From assembly GCF_001677955.1 (NCBI RefSeq), contig NZ_LELA01000041.1, forward strand, positions 1 to 62,542: 62,542 bases of DNA, in the 5' to 3' direction. A program made the translations under genes and the position numbers. This stretch comes from Chryseobacterium sp. BGARF1. Its GTDB lineage: Bacteria > Bacteroidota > Bacteroidia > Flavobacteriales > Weeksellaceae. The notes beneath the pieces are model-generated. The model did no database searches and had not been told where the DNA came from. It saw only the letters and a list, made by a program, of their open reading frames with translations. Of the stretch, positions 1-8,983 are shown in pieces. Each line of letters begins with the position of its first letter. Position 1 is the first letter of the stretch.

Positions 1-210
1 GATTAACCTCAATTTGAAATCGGAAATGATGAAAAGAGTTTTAAAATCATTAAACATCAAAGCTTTTTGGCGCAAAGATTATATTTAAACTTTACATTTT
101 TAGAAGGCAAAGGCAAATAAATTTGCTTCGCAAAGCTTAAAAAAAATATAAAATTTCATCAGCTTCACATACTTTACTTAATTGTTTCAAAACACTACCA
201 TTTTATAAAC

Positions 211-243
211 AACAAAGCCTTTCCGAATAAGAAAGGCTTTGTT
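211..243 (-). terminator. intrinsic terminator of the anchor-L gene
   Basis: A perfect 13-bp stem (211-223 with 231-243, arms beginning AACAAAGCC) encloses a 7-nt loop and lies 16 bp beyond the stop of the leftward gene at 259. The top-strand arm is followed by A/T-rich sequence on both sides. It probably ends transcription of that gene. Confidence 0.8.
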
Positions 244-258
244 TATATCTTAAAAAAA

Positions 259-3200
259 TTAATCTCTATTTTTCAGAAGAATCCATCCGGATTTTAACTC
301 CAGTTTTTTACTTGCCGGGTTTTCCCATTGTACGCGGTACCAATACGTTCCTGTTGGTAAATTAATACCCTTTAAAGAACCATTCCATCTGGTATTTGAT
401 TTGTCTGCTTTAAATAATTCGGCGCCATATCTATCAAATATTGAAGCGGCAAAATTCTTATAGTCTATAATTCCGTTAAAATCAATATAGTCATTCGACC
501 CATCATTATTCGGAGTAATGGCATTATTTAAAACAAAAGTGAAAAACTGTAATGTTGTACTACATTTTGCACCTTGTATTCTTACTACTAAATTATAATT
601 GGTATTTTTCAATACATTATAAAATATATTTGAAGTTTGCCAATTTACACCTCCATCAATAGAATATTCTAAAACTCCACCAGCAGGATTTGAAGCCGAA
701 ATGGTAAGCATTTCTTTATCGTAAACTACATTGGTAAACTGTGGAAGATTAGGGTTAATAATCTGTGCGGTAAACAATCTAGAACATGTACCATTGCTTA
801 TTTCCACAGAATAAGATCCCGGAACATTCGTCGTGATTGTTTGTGTAGTTGCACCGGTACTCCAAAGATAAGTGTAGTTTGGCCCAGCACCCGCATCCAA
901 TGTGGCAGGATCTCCTGCACAAACATTAATATCTGCTAATGTAGAAACAATGGCCGGAACGACCTCAATGGTAATTTTTGCAGGTGTACTTGATACACAA
1001 CCATTGCCTCCTAATGCAAAAACTTCGTATGTTGTAGTCACTGTCGGAGTTACGATTTGTGTATTTCCGTTTCCGGTAAGACCTGTCCAGTTATAAGTGA
1101 ATCCCCCGCTTGCTGTTAATGTCACAGACTCACCTGCACAGATTTTTCCTTTAGAAGCTGCTATAAAAGCTATTGGTGGGCCTACAATGATTGTAATTGT
1201 TGCCGGAGCTGCAGATACACATCCATTTGCTCCTGTAGCAGTAACAGAATATACTGTTGTAGTTGCTGGTGAAACAACCTGCGTATTGCCTGTACCCGTT
1301 AAAGTTGCCCAAGTATAAGTTACTCCACCTGCAGCAGTAAGTGTTACAGATTCACCCGGACATATTTGTGCAAACGTAGAAGTTAGGGTGACTACCGGTA
1401 AAACTTTATCTTCAATTACATTTACTGTTGCCGTAAAAGTACATGTTAAATTTCCTGGTTGAGTAACATTTGTTACTGTTAATGTATAAGCTCCTCCTGC
1501 ATTAACTACAGGGCTTAAAGTATTAGCTCCTGAAACAATGTTTCCTCCTGCGGTTGTCCACAAAATCGTTGATCCTACCGGAACCGTAGATGCAGCAGCA
1601 ATAAGTGTGATTTGAGGAAGTGCACAAGTAATGGTTTGCGGAGCTGCAATTGTTAGATTGGTAACCGCTGTAGTTAGCAACTGTAAAGTTACCACATAGC
1701 TACATCCTCCATTTTTAACTAATACATAAATCGTTTGGTTACCCGCACTTGGGAATGTTGTAGGAGCAGCAATTGTATTTCCATTTCCTGCGTTGGCATC
1801 TGCCTGAAGTACATAATAAGCAAAAGTTGCTGTTCCCACTGTAGTCATTTGTGATTGTGCAGACGTTAAATCATAAATAATATTTCCTTGCTGATAACAT
1901 TTCAGTAGTGTTGCATTCTGTACAGTGATTGGCTGTGAAACCTCAATCGTTATTGTTGCAGGTGCTGCAGAAGTACATCCGTTTGCTCCTTGTGCAATAA
2001 CCGTATAAGTAGTGGTTGTAGCAGGAGTAACTGTTTGTGTATTTCCTGTTCCGGTAAGCCCCGTCCAAGTATAAGTTGTACCTCCTGCTGCGGTAAGTGT
2101 TACCGTTTCACCTGCACAAATCAAAATTTTACTTGCCGTAAGTGTTGTCGTTGGCGGTGTACTATTTCCCGAAACTGTTACATTAGCCGTTCCCGTACAA
2201 ACAACAGTTCCCGGTTGATATGTATTTGAAATGGTTAAAGTATACGTTCCTGCTGTATTAACAATGGGATTTAGGGTATTTCCACCAGATACGATATTAC
2301 CTCCTGTAGTTGTCCATGCAAATGTAGACCCTGCCGGATAAACCGATGCCGAAGCATTAAGCGTTACTTGGGGGTTGGTACAGGTTAAAGCTGTTGGTGT
2401 TGCAATAGTTGCCGTAATCTGTGGAGCTTTTACCAATTGTAGCTGCGCCACTTTAGAACAGAAACCATTTTTCACCAATACATAAATGGTCTGACCTCCG
2501 GCACTTGAAAATGTGGTAGGAGTTCCAATTGTACTTGTATTTCCTGCATTTGCATCTGCCTGATTAACATAGTATGAAAAACTAACTCCCGGAGTCGTAC
2601 TGATGCTTGCTTCAGCTGATGTTAAATTAAAATTGACATTACCTGGGCCATAACAACTCGTTAATGTTGCGTTTTGCACTGTGGGAGACGTTCCTCCAAC
2701 AATTGTTATAGTAGCAGACCCTGGACATGAATTCCCAGGAAGAGTCACCTCAACTTTATAAACTCCTGGTTGTGTAGCAGTGTAAGAAGCACTGGTTGCA
2801 CCAAGAATAACTCCAGTATTAAAATACCAAACATAGGTTGCTCCAGGAACCTGCGTAGAAGCTGTAAAAGTCTGCGGTGCATTATCACAAACATTAATGG
2901 ATGCAGGAAGCTGTACCCCTCCCGGTCCTAAAATCTGTACCCCGATATCAAAAGAGCCTGCTTCTAAAAAGACTCCTGAATCAAATTGAGAATCCTGATT
3001 ATCTGCTAAAACCATTTTAAAATGATAAGACTGCCCTGGAACTACTGTCGCTTGTGCTGTCAATGGAATAGTTCTCCCACTAAAATTAGTTTCTATACTG
3101 GATGTATTATAGCCTCCAAAATATGGAGCGTTCAAAGCTCCACAAGCCAATGGAAGACCATTGAATCTTGTTGCAGGACGAATGTTTTTAACACTCACAG

Positions 3201-3858
3201 GACCTGCGCCACCTGGTAGAATAGCTAAGTTTGTATAAGTGGAGCCAGCTGTATTAGGCTTTAATAATAATGCAAAACCATCTGTAAAATCACAAGGATA
3301 ATTATCAAAATATTCTTCGGATGCAAATAGATAATTAAATTTAATTTCAGGTGCTGTCGGAATAAAGTCAAACTCTATATAACTGGCATCTTTTAACACA
3401 CTATTAGAAATTCCTAATGCATTTGCTAAATCAATGTCGCCTTGTGTTGGAAGTGCATCACTTAATTCGCCTTGTATAAAAGAATTCCCTGCTTTTCTAG
3501 CTTGTCCTGTAGTCAGTACAATACCTTTTGCAAAAGGGAAATTGGTAGTTCCTTTATTGAAAAAGCCCCAACTTCTTGTTTGATCACCTGCTGAGAGATT
3601 GGGAGAAACTACTACATTAGAAACATTTGCCGTAGAACAAGCAGAACCTCCGGAAATAAGTACATCTTTTACCAATTGTGTAATATTGAAAGAAGATTCT
3701 GGGTAACTTGCTGTATTGACATCAATAAATGCTCCTGCTTTCATCGTGAGATTTGATGGCTTGTTGGTATTCTTACTTATTTTTCTCTGTTGAGAAAAAG
3801 TAAAATTACCAAGAAGCATCAAAACAAGAAGCAAATATTGTAATCTACCATTTAACAT
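259..3858 (-). CDS. choice-of-anchor L domain protein with Ig-like repeats and T9SS type B sorting domain
   Basis: 1199 aa, predicted to be exported by Sec and then secreted by T9SS to the cell surface or medium. An N-terminal signal peptide (hydrophobic stretch to about residue 22) is followed by a choice-of-anchor L domain (about 60-310), whose family normally carries a carboxy-terminal anchor. The middle is a series of Ig/PKD-like modules, each with paired Cys and Thr/Ser-rich strands. The last 85 residues are a gliding-motility-associated C-terminal domain (TIGR04131, type B): the motif ITPNNDGSNDYIDF and the ending GWILLKNRD are visible. Two module blocks (about 390-640 and 645-890) are near repeats of each other, which explains most of the extra length over the neighbouring paralog at 4028-6412. 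Role unknown; adhesion or matrix binding is inference. Start ATG; a TAnnTTTG box lies about 17 bp upstream. Confidence 0.85.
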   Translation of the reverse strand: MLNGRLQYLLLVLMLLGNFTFSQQRKISKNTNKPSNLTMKAGAFIDVNTASYPESSFNITQLVKDVLISGGSACSTANVSNVVVSPNLSAGDQTRSWGFFNKGTTNFPFAKGIVLTTGQARKAGNSFIQGELSDALPTQGDIDLANALGISNSVLKDASYIEFDFIPTAPEIKFNYLFASEEYFDNYPCDFTDGFALLLKPNTAGSTYTNLAILPGGAGPVSVKNIRPATRFNGLPLACGALNAPYFGGYNTSSIETNFSGRTIPLTAQATVVPGQSYHFKMVLADNQDSQFDSGVFLEAGSFDIGVQILGPGGVQLPASINVCDNAPQTFTASTQVPGATYVWYFNTGVILGATSASYTATQPGVYKVEVTLPGNSCPGSATITIVGGTSPTVQNATLTSCYGPGNVNFNLTSAEASISTTPGVSFSYYVNQADANAGNTSTIGTPTTFSSAGGQTIYVLVKNGFCSKVAQLQLVKAPQITATIATPTALTCTNPQVTLNASASVYPAGSTFAWTTTGGNIVSGGNTLNPIVNTAGTYTLTISNTYQPGTVVCTGTANVTVSGNSTPPTTTLTASKILICAGETVTLTAAGGTTYTWTGLTGTGNTQTVTPATTTTYTVIAQGANGCTSAAPATITIEVSQPITVQNATLLKCYQQGNIIYDLTSAQSQMTTVGTATFAYYVLQADANAGNGNTIAAPTTFPSAGNQTIYVLVKNGGCSYVVTLQLLTTAVTNLTIAAPQTITCALPQITLIAAASTVPVGSTILWTTAGGNIVSGANTLSPVVNAGGAYTLTVTNVTQPGNLTCTFTATVNVIEDKVLPVVTLTSTFAQICPGESVTLTAAGGVTYTWATLTGTGNTQVVSPATTTVYSVTATGANGCVSAAPATITIIVGPPIAFIAASKGKICAGESVTLTASGGFTYNWTGLTGNGNTQIVTPTVTTTYEVFALGGNGCVSSTPAKITIEVVPAIVSTLADINVCAGDPATLDAGAGPNYTYLWSTGATTQTITTNVPGSYSVEISNGTCSRLFTAQIINPNLPQFTNVVYDKEMLTISASNPAGGVLEYSIDGGVNWQTSNIFYNVLKNTNYNLVVRIQGAKCSTTLQFFTFVLNNAITPNNDGSNDYIDFNGIIDYKNFAASIFDRYGAELFKADKSNTRWNGSLKGINLPTGTYWYRVQWENPASKKLELKSGWILLKNRD

Positions 3859-3874
3859 TTTAAACTATTTTTAA

Positions 3875-3910
3875 CAAAAATACTATTTTTTTTGATTAAA
3901 ATTTAACCAA
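3875..3910 (-). promoter_or_regulatory. candidate promoter of the 1199-aa anchor-L gene
   Basis: On the minus strand there is a TATTTTTG box (complement of 3875-3882), matching the Bacteroidota -7 consensus TAnnTTTG. A TTG lies 25 bp upstream (3908-3910), slightly farther than the usual 17-23 bp, so the -33 assignment is weak. Confidence 0.4.
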
Positions 3911-3981
3911 AATTCATTTACATTAGTTTTAACACAATTCCATAAAGTTCAGGTTTTCAGTTTCATTCGTTACTAAAACAA

Positions 3982-4008
3982 AAAAAGACCGACAAAATCG
4001 GTCTTTTT
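3982..4008 (-). terminator. intrinsic terminator of the 794-aa anchor-L gene
   Basis: An 11-bp perfect stem (AAAAAGACCGA with its complement) and a 5-nt loop end 20 bp downstream of the leftward stop codon at 4028. The distal arm runs into T residues on the minus strand. It separates the two paralogs, so they are probably not one transcript. Confidence 0.8.
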
Positions 4009-4027
4009 AAAATATTTGGATTGAATA

Positions 4028-6412
4028 TTATTCAAAATTCTTAAGTAAAATCCAGCCTGTTTTTAAAGTAAGCTGCTTGCTTGCAGGATCTTCGAATGTT
4101 ACCTGATACCAGTAAGAAGCAGTCGGCAGTTTTTTACCCTGGAAATAACCATCCCAGAAAGGTCTTGTTTTTTCTGCTTTAAATACTACCTTACCATATC
4201 GGTCTGAAATAGCTGCTTGGAATTTATTATAATCACTCACGCCTCTGAAATCAATCATATCATTTACATTATCTCCATTTGGAGTAATTACATTCTGCAT
4301 GATAAAAGTAAAATACTCTAAAGTTCCAACACAACTGGTTTTTTTCACTCGAACTCTAATAGAGATTATTTTATTGTTCGGAATATTATTAAATACATTA
4401 GAACCTTGCCAAGTTACTCCGCCATCTGCAGAATATTCAAGTATACCATTACTCAGATTAGAAGCAGTAACAACCAAAGTACCACTCGGGCTGTAATCTA
4501 CATTGATGATTTCCGGAACAATCGCCAGTTTTACTTCGGTTGTATATCTTTTAGAACAAACTCCATTGCTAATATCCACAAAATAAATCCCTGGGGTTTC
4601 AGCTACAACAGTTTGTGTAGTAGCACCATTACTCCAAATATATGAATAATTGGGCCCTGCCCCTGCATCTAAAGTAATTCTATCTCCTGCGCAAATAAAT
4701 CCGCCTGAAAGATTAGATGTGATAGCAGGTACAACTTCTACTTTAACCATTGCAGGCTGTAACGATTTACATCCCTGAGCACCAATCGCATATACTGTAT
4801 AAGTTGTAGTTTGCGTTGGTGAAAGTGTTTGCACTGCAGTAGTTATTGTAGAATTACTCCATTGATAGGTAACTCCTCCTGAAGCAGTTAAAGTAATAGA
4901 TTCTCCTACACAAATTTTCAATTTTGTAGTGACAAGTTCAGCAACCGGAGTCGCTTCTTTACGCAATGTTAAAGTAACTAGTTTACTACAGAAAGCTCCG
5001 TTTGAAACAACAACATGCAAGACTTGACCATCAGTTCCATTATATGAAGCTAAATTTGCATTAGGAATAAAGTTAGCATTTTGAGCCTGAGCATCTGCTT
5101 GATCTGTGTAGAAACGAAATACCGCACTCGCTGTTGTACTAATCTGTGGTTTAGCATCATTTAAATTAAAATTACTAACAGTGGGAGTTGTACAAAGTTT
5201 TAAAATTGCATTTTGTGCTGTCGGAGTTGTACCTCCTACAATCGTTATTTTTGCTTCAACTGGACAAGTATTTCCAGGAATCGTAACAACTACCGTATAA
5301 ACTCCCGGTGATGTAGCAATGTAAGTGGCATTTGTTGCTCCCGGTATTAATACACCATCTTTATACCATTGATAAGTTGCTCCTGTAATCCCAGAAAGCT
5401 GAGCGACCAAAGTCTGAGGTGCATTATCGCACACATTCAAACTTGCAGGCAATGTAGCTCCAGTTCCATCAACAAGCTTAATTCCTATATCAAAAGATCC
5501 TCCTTCAAGAAATACTGCAGAATCAAAAATATTATCTCTAAAATCAGCCAAAACCATTTTAAAATGATAAGCCTGCCCAGGAACAACAGTTGCAATAGCA
5601 GTTAATGGCACTGTTCTTCCTTCAAAATTGGTTACTATATTAGAAGCTGAATTGTAACCCCCAAAATAAATTTCATTAGAAGGGCCGCATGTTAAAGGTG
5701 TTCCATTTGACTGATTAGCAGGATGTATATTAATCATATTCACAGGGCCAGCTCCACCAGGTAATATTGCAACATTTACATAAGGGCCACCTGAAACAGG
5801 TTTAATTAATAATGCAAATACATCTGCAAATTCACAAGGATAAGTACTTGTATATTCTTCTGATGCGAAAAGATAGTTGAATTTCACCTGATTAGAATTC
5901 GGTACAAAATCAAATTCCAGCATTACATTATCTCTATAATGATCGCTAGGATCAGTACTAGGATTAGGTACTGCAGCTAAAAGATCCGCATCATCTATTC
6001 CTGCTCCTGTAATGGTAGCATTTTGGGCTGATGCTACATTACCCGCCTGTCTTGCATATCCTGTCGTTAAAACGATACCATCAGTAAAAGGAAAGTTTGT
6101 AGTCCCCTTGTGAAAGTATCCCCAAAACCTATTATTATTAGTCTCTGATTGAGTGGGAGTAACCGTTACATTAGATACATTAGGTACCGAACAAGTAGTA
6201 CCTCCACTAATCAAAACATTCTTAACAAGTTGCTCTATAGTGTAAGCAGATGGCGCATATCCTGCAGCATTTACATCAATAAATACTCCTGCTTTTTTAT
6301 TGGTTTCATCGACTATGTTTTTCGGTGGTTGCCTTTTTTGGGCAGAAGTAGACACCGATATAAACAATACTGCGAAAAGAAAAAGGTAATTTTTTAGTCT
6401 ATAATTTAACAT
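4028..6412 (-). CDS. choice-of-anchor L domain protein with T9SS type B sorting domain (shorter paralog)
   Basis: 794 aa. It has the same architecture as the gene at 259-3858: a signal peptide ending near the SAQKRQ stretch, a choice-of-anchor L domain (about 55-330) with the shared GAGPV and HFKMVLAD motifs, fewer Ig-like modules, and a type B sorting domain at the end (VITPNGDNVNDMIDF, last residues GWILLKNFE). The paralogs are in tandem, same strand, each with its own promoter and terminator, which points to a local duplication. The paralog has gained a further internal module duplication that this copy lacks. Surface export by T9SS is strongly supported; the ligand or partner is unknown. 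Confidence 0.85.
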   Translation of the reverse strand: MLNYRLKNYLFLFAVLFISVSTSAQKRQPPKNIVDETNKKAGVFIDVNAAGYAPSAYTIEQLVKNVLISGGTTCSVPNVSNVTVTPTQSETNNNRFWGYFHKGTTNFPFTDGIVLTTGYARQAGNVASAQNATITGAGIDDADLLAAVPNPSTDPSDHYRDNVMLEFDFVPNSNQVKFNYLFASEEYTSTYPCEFADVFALLIKPVSGGPYVNVAILPGGAGPVNMINIHPANQSNGTPLTCGPSNEIYFGGYNSASNIVTNFEGRTVPLTAIATVVPGQAYHFKMVLADFRDNIFDSAVFLEGGSFDIGIKLVDGTGATLPASLNVCDNAPQTLVAQLSGITGATYQWYKDGVLIPGATNATYIATSPGVYTVVVTIPGNTCPVEAKITIVGGTTPTAQNAILKLCTTPTVSNFNLNDAKPQISTTASAVFRFYTDQADAQAQNANFIPNANLASYNGTDGQVLHVVVSNGAFCSKLVTLTLRKEATPVAELVTTKLKICVGESITLTASGGVTYQWSNSTITTAVQTLSPTQTTTYTVYAIGAQGCKSLQPAMVKVEVVPAITSNLSGGFICAGDRITLDAGAGPNYSYIWSNGATTQTVVAETPGIYFVDISNGVCSKRYTTEVKLAIVPEIINVDYSPSGTLVVTASNLSNGILEYSADGGVTWQGSNVFNNIPNNKIISIRVRVKKTSCVGTLEYFTFIMQNVITPNGDNVNDMIDFRGVSDYNKFQAAISDRYGKVVFKAEKTRPFWDGYFQGKKLPTASYWYQVTFEDPASKQLTLKTGWILLKNFE

Positions 6413-6437
6413 TTTGTAATTGTTTGCCCAAAAATAC

Positions 6438-6466
6438 CAAATTTATTCGATTTAAAACACACAATA
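6438..6466 (-). promoter_or_regulatory. promoter of the 794-aa anchor-L gene
   Basis: The minus strand reads TTG (6464-6466), 18 bp, then TAAATTTG (6438-6445), a full match to the Bacteroidota consensus, about 25 bp upstream of the start. A second overlapping box, TATTTTTG (complement of 6429-6436), is also possible. Confidence 0.6.
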
Positions 6467-6605
6467 ACTCTTATTATTAGCAACAATATATTAATTTACT
6501 TAAATTCTAATGAAATTTTAATTTAATTCTAATCTTAAAGCAAAAAAGACCAATCACGAGGATCAGTCTTCTTCTTTATATTTTATTAGAATGTTTTTTC
6601 TAAAA

Positions 6606-7136
6606 TCAATCTTTTTTCAATTCATCAATTTTATGTTGAAGCTCAGCGATTTTATCTTTTAAAAACCTGATTTCATTTTTATTCGTATTGACATTGTTTT
6701 TAAGAATTACTTTTTTCGCTCTTTCATTATGATCTTCATCATCTTCATCTTCATTAATTTCTTCAATATCTTCCTGAATATCTTCAATATCTTCACTAAT
6801 TTCTTCTAAGTCTTCACTCATCTCTTCAATATCTTCGCTAATTTCCTCGATATCTTCCTGAATATCTTCAATATCCTCCTGAATATCTTCAATTTTTTCG
6901 TGACTTTTATTAACTGACATCTGAATAAGAATGGAAAGATAAATGGCTTCTAATGACAAAACCGTTGTTAAAACAAGCAACATTTTGTCTACATCTACAA
7001 TACCAAATACTGGTAATAAAAATGAGGTTATAAAAAGTAATGTATGAATAATGAGAGAAGGAATAGAACCAATCCACGAGGTGATTCCATCCGCCATTTT
7101 TTCAAGAAATTCTATTTTTTCGTATGATGTTTTCAT
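6606..7136 (-). CDS. DUF1003-like two-helix membrane protein with acidic heptad repeats
   Basis: 176 aa. Two hydrophobic segments (about 22-47 and 50-75) resemble the DUF1003 family, including the LSLEAIYLSILIQMS segment after the second helix. The next part (about 80-135) is a run of seven heptads of the form I-E-(D/E)-(I/M)-x-E-D with about 30 Asp/Glu and no Lys or Arg, ending in an EDEDDEDH cluster. The last 40 residues look like an ordinary charged coiled coil (FLKDKIAELQHKIDELKKD). The heptads come from 21-nt repeats in the DNA. The protein should sit in the inner membrane with a cytoplasmic coiled coil; its function is unknown. The stop lies 10 bp before nothing recognisable; upstream, the TIGR02757 gene ends 10 bp away, so they may be cotranscribed. 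Confidence 0.65.
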   Translation of the reverse strand: MKTSYEKIEFLEKMADGITSWIGSIPSLIIHTLLFITSFLLPVFGIVDVDKMLLVLTTVLSLEAIYLSILIQMSVNKSHEKIEDIQEDIEDIQEDIEEISEDIEEMSEDLEEISEDIEDIQEDIEEINEDEDDEDHNERAKKVILKNNVNTNKNEIRFLKDKIAELQHKIDELKKD

Positions 7137-7146
7137 TATTTTTTGT

Positions 7147-7914
7147 TTAAAATAATTCTTTCGTTACGCCCAGTCCAAATAAAGCAAAATCGTATTTTGC
7201 AGGATCGTTTCCGTCAAATTTTCTGATGACCAGGTCTAATTCTTCAACAGTTTTCCAGTCATTCTGCGTTCTTGAAATCAATCCCAGTTTTCTAGATATA
7301 TTCCCAGTGTGTACATCTAAAGGAATTGATAAAAATTTCTGGTCAATATTCTCCCAGATTCCAAAATCTACACCACGATTATCTTCCCGAATCATCCATC
7401 TCAAAAACATAATAATCCTTTTTGAAGATGAATTTTTGTACGGTGAACTTACATGTTTATGCGTTCTATGTTTTTCAACACCTAAAAATTTTTGTCTGAA
7501 TCTTTCTATAGAATGATAAAAATTATTTTCATTCTTATAAATTAAAAACAGATTTTCAAGACTTTCATGTTCCTTATAAATTTCATTAAACTGTTTAATA
7601 AAATAGGCAAAATCTTCGCCATTAAAAGTTCTGTGAATGCTTTTGTCTTTAATCTTATCTAAATCTTTTTCAGAATAATTCATCACAAAATCATAAGGAG
7701 AATTCCCCATGATATCCAATATTTTTTCAGCTGATTTAATAATCGATTTTCTGTTTCCCCAGGAAATCGTTGAAGCCAAAAATCCGGCAATCTCAACATC
7801 CTGCTTCAACGAAAAGCGATGCGGAATCTGAATCGGATCATCCTGAATAAATTCAAGATTATTGTAAATATCCGCTTTCTCATCAAGAAATTCTTTTAAT
7901 TCTGAAAAATTCAT
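7147..7914 (-). CDS. TIGR02757 family protein (DUF2400)
   Basis: 255 aa. It matches the conserved uncharacterised TIGR02757/DUF2400 family of Bacteroidota and others: the central FLRWMIREDNRGVDFGIW segment and the DVHTGNISRKLGL segment resemble the helix-hairpin-helix glycosylase fold, so a DNA-binding or repair-like role is sometimes suspected, but no activity is established to my knowledge. I chose the ATG at 7914; a GTG codon just before it would add one residue. The gene follows rnz with only 7 bp between them, so it should share the rnz transcript. Confidence 0.8.
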   Translation of the reverse strand: MNFSELKEFLDEKADIYNNLEFIQDDPIQIPHRFSLKQDVEIAGFLASTISWGNRKSIIKSAEKILDIMGNSPYDFVMNYSEKDLDKIKDKSIHRTFNGEDFAYFIKQFNEIYKEHESLENLFLIYKNENNFYHSIERFRQKFLGVEKHRTHKHVSSPYKNSSSKRIIMFLRWMIREDNRGVDFGIWENIDQKFLSIPLDVHTGNISRKLGLISRTQNDWKTVEELDLVIRKFDGNDPAKYDFALFGLGVTKELF

Positions 7915-7921
7915 CACTCTT

Positions 7922-8836
7922 TTAAATTTTCACGCACTCCAAAGCCTTTGGAAGATAAGAATTTGGAAAAACAGTTCGCGCTTCATCTGTAAATACCGTC
8001 AAATCACCATATCGATTAGAAAAATGTCCTAAAATTAATTTTCCCACTTCTGCTTTTTTAGCTATCGTTGCTGCTTCCAAAGCTGTTGCATGCCCTGTAT
8101 AATCTGCCATTTCTTTCAAATCGTGCAAAAATGTAGACTCATGATACAGAACCGTTACATTTTTGATAATTGGGATTACAGATTCTAAATATCTTGTATC
8201 GCTACAAAATGCATAAGAAACAGACGGAGCCGGAGTGGTTGTAAGAATTTCATTTTTAAGAACATATCCGTCACTCAAAACAAAATCTTTTCCTGCTTTC
8301 AAATTATGATAATCACAAGTCTCAATTTCAGAATATTTTGAGACCTCTTCCATATTGATATGTCGCTCTTTTGGCTTTTCTTTAAAAAGATATCCGTTAC
8401 AGTAAATCCTATGATCCAAAGGAATAGTAAATACTTCTACCCTATTATCTTCATAAATCTTTTCTGAATAATCTTTGCCCAGTTCATGATATACCAACTC
8501 AAAACCTCGATGTGTTTCGGTAATGCTAAAAATCGTTTCCAGCATTTTTTTTATTCCTTTCGGACCGTAAACATGCAGTGGAGTTTCTCTTCCCAAAAGT
8601 CGAAAAGAAGCTATTAAACCAGGCAGACCAAAACAATGATCGCCATGAAGATGCGATATAAAAATATGATTGATTTTTGAAAATCTTGCCTTTGCTTTTC
8701 TCAGTTGTACCTGCGTTCCTTCACCACAATCAATTAGAAAACATCTCTCCTCCATTTCCAGAAGCTGAGCTGTAGGTGAAGTATTAATCGTAGGTATCGC
8801 CGAATTAAAGCCTAATATCGTTAAATAAGTACTCAA
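7922..8836 (-). CDS. rnz: ribonuclease Z
   Basis: 304 aa, the usual length of the short bacterial tRNase Z. It cleaves 3' trailers from tRNA precursors in the cytoplasm and is a zinc-dependent metallo-beta-lactamase-fold enzyme. The HLHGDHCFGLPGL motif (about residues 62-74) is the HxHxDH metal site; further ligands sit in the SDTRY and LGHFSNRY segments. The start codon appears to be TTG at 8834-8836: it gives the family's typical MSTYLTILGFNSA beginning, there is no in-frame ATG at that place, and a TAnnTTTG promoter box lies about 20 bp upstream. First gene of a unit with the TIGR02757 gene. Confidence 0.92.
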   Translation of the reverse strand: MSTYLTILGFNSAIPTINTSPTAQLLEMEERCFLIDCGEGTQVQLRKAKARFSKINHIFISHLHGDHCFGLPGLIASFRLLGRETPLHVYGPKGIKKMLETIFSITETHRGFELVYHELGKDYSEKIYEDNRVEVFTIPLDHRIYCNGYLFKEKPKERHINMEEVSKYSEIETCDYHNLKAGKDFVLSDGYVLKNEILTTTPAPSVSYAFCSDTRYLESVIPIIKNVTVLYHESTFLHDLKEMADYTGHATALEAATIAKKAEVGKLILGHFSNRYGDLTVFTDEARTVFPNSYLPKALECVKI

Positions 8837-8854
8837 ATCAATAGTTTATTAAAA

Positions 8855-8862
8855 CAAATGTA
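8855..8862 (-). promoter_or_regulatory. -7 box of the rnz promoter
   Basis: The minus strand reads TACATTTG, a full match to TAnnTTTG, 18 bp before the TTG start of rnz. No clear TTG is found at the -33 distance. Confidence 0.45.
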
Positions 8863-8870
8863 CAACAAAA

Positions 8871-8983
8871 GGTTGAAGTTGGGGTTAAGACTGAGGTTGT
8901 GCCTAAACTTTAAACTAAATTTAAAATAAGAAACAAATTAAGTTTTAACCTACAAAACTTTTGCAACCTTAACCTTAACCTAA
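8871..8983. repeat. imperfect inverted GGTTAAGG-type repeats between rdgB and rnz
   Basis: The left part (8871-8899) has GGTTGAAG, GGGGTTAAG and GAGGTTG units. The right part (8964-8983) has CAACCTTAACCTTAACC, the complement of the same unit, and overlaps the last codon of rdgB. Together they could form an imperfect stem with a loop of about 65 nt. They may act as a bidirectional end or be a degenerate simple repeat. Confidence 0.35.

Noticed and set aside
2..88. Open frame of 28 codons at the left edge on the plus strand, ending at a TAA
   Set aside because: It could be the end of a gene from outside the window, but there is nothing to support it: no recognisable residues and the last part looks like a CGCAAAGATT intergenic repeat.
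902..1318. Plus-strand open frames inside the 1199-aa gene
   Set aside because: Antisense shadows of Thr/Val-rich repeats; no start context, and the minus-strand gene is clearly real.
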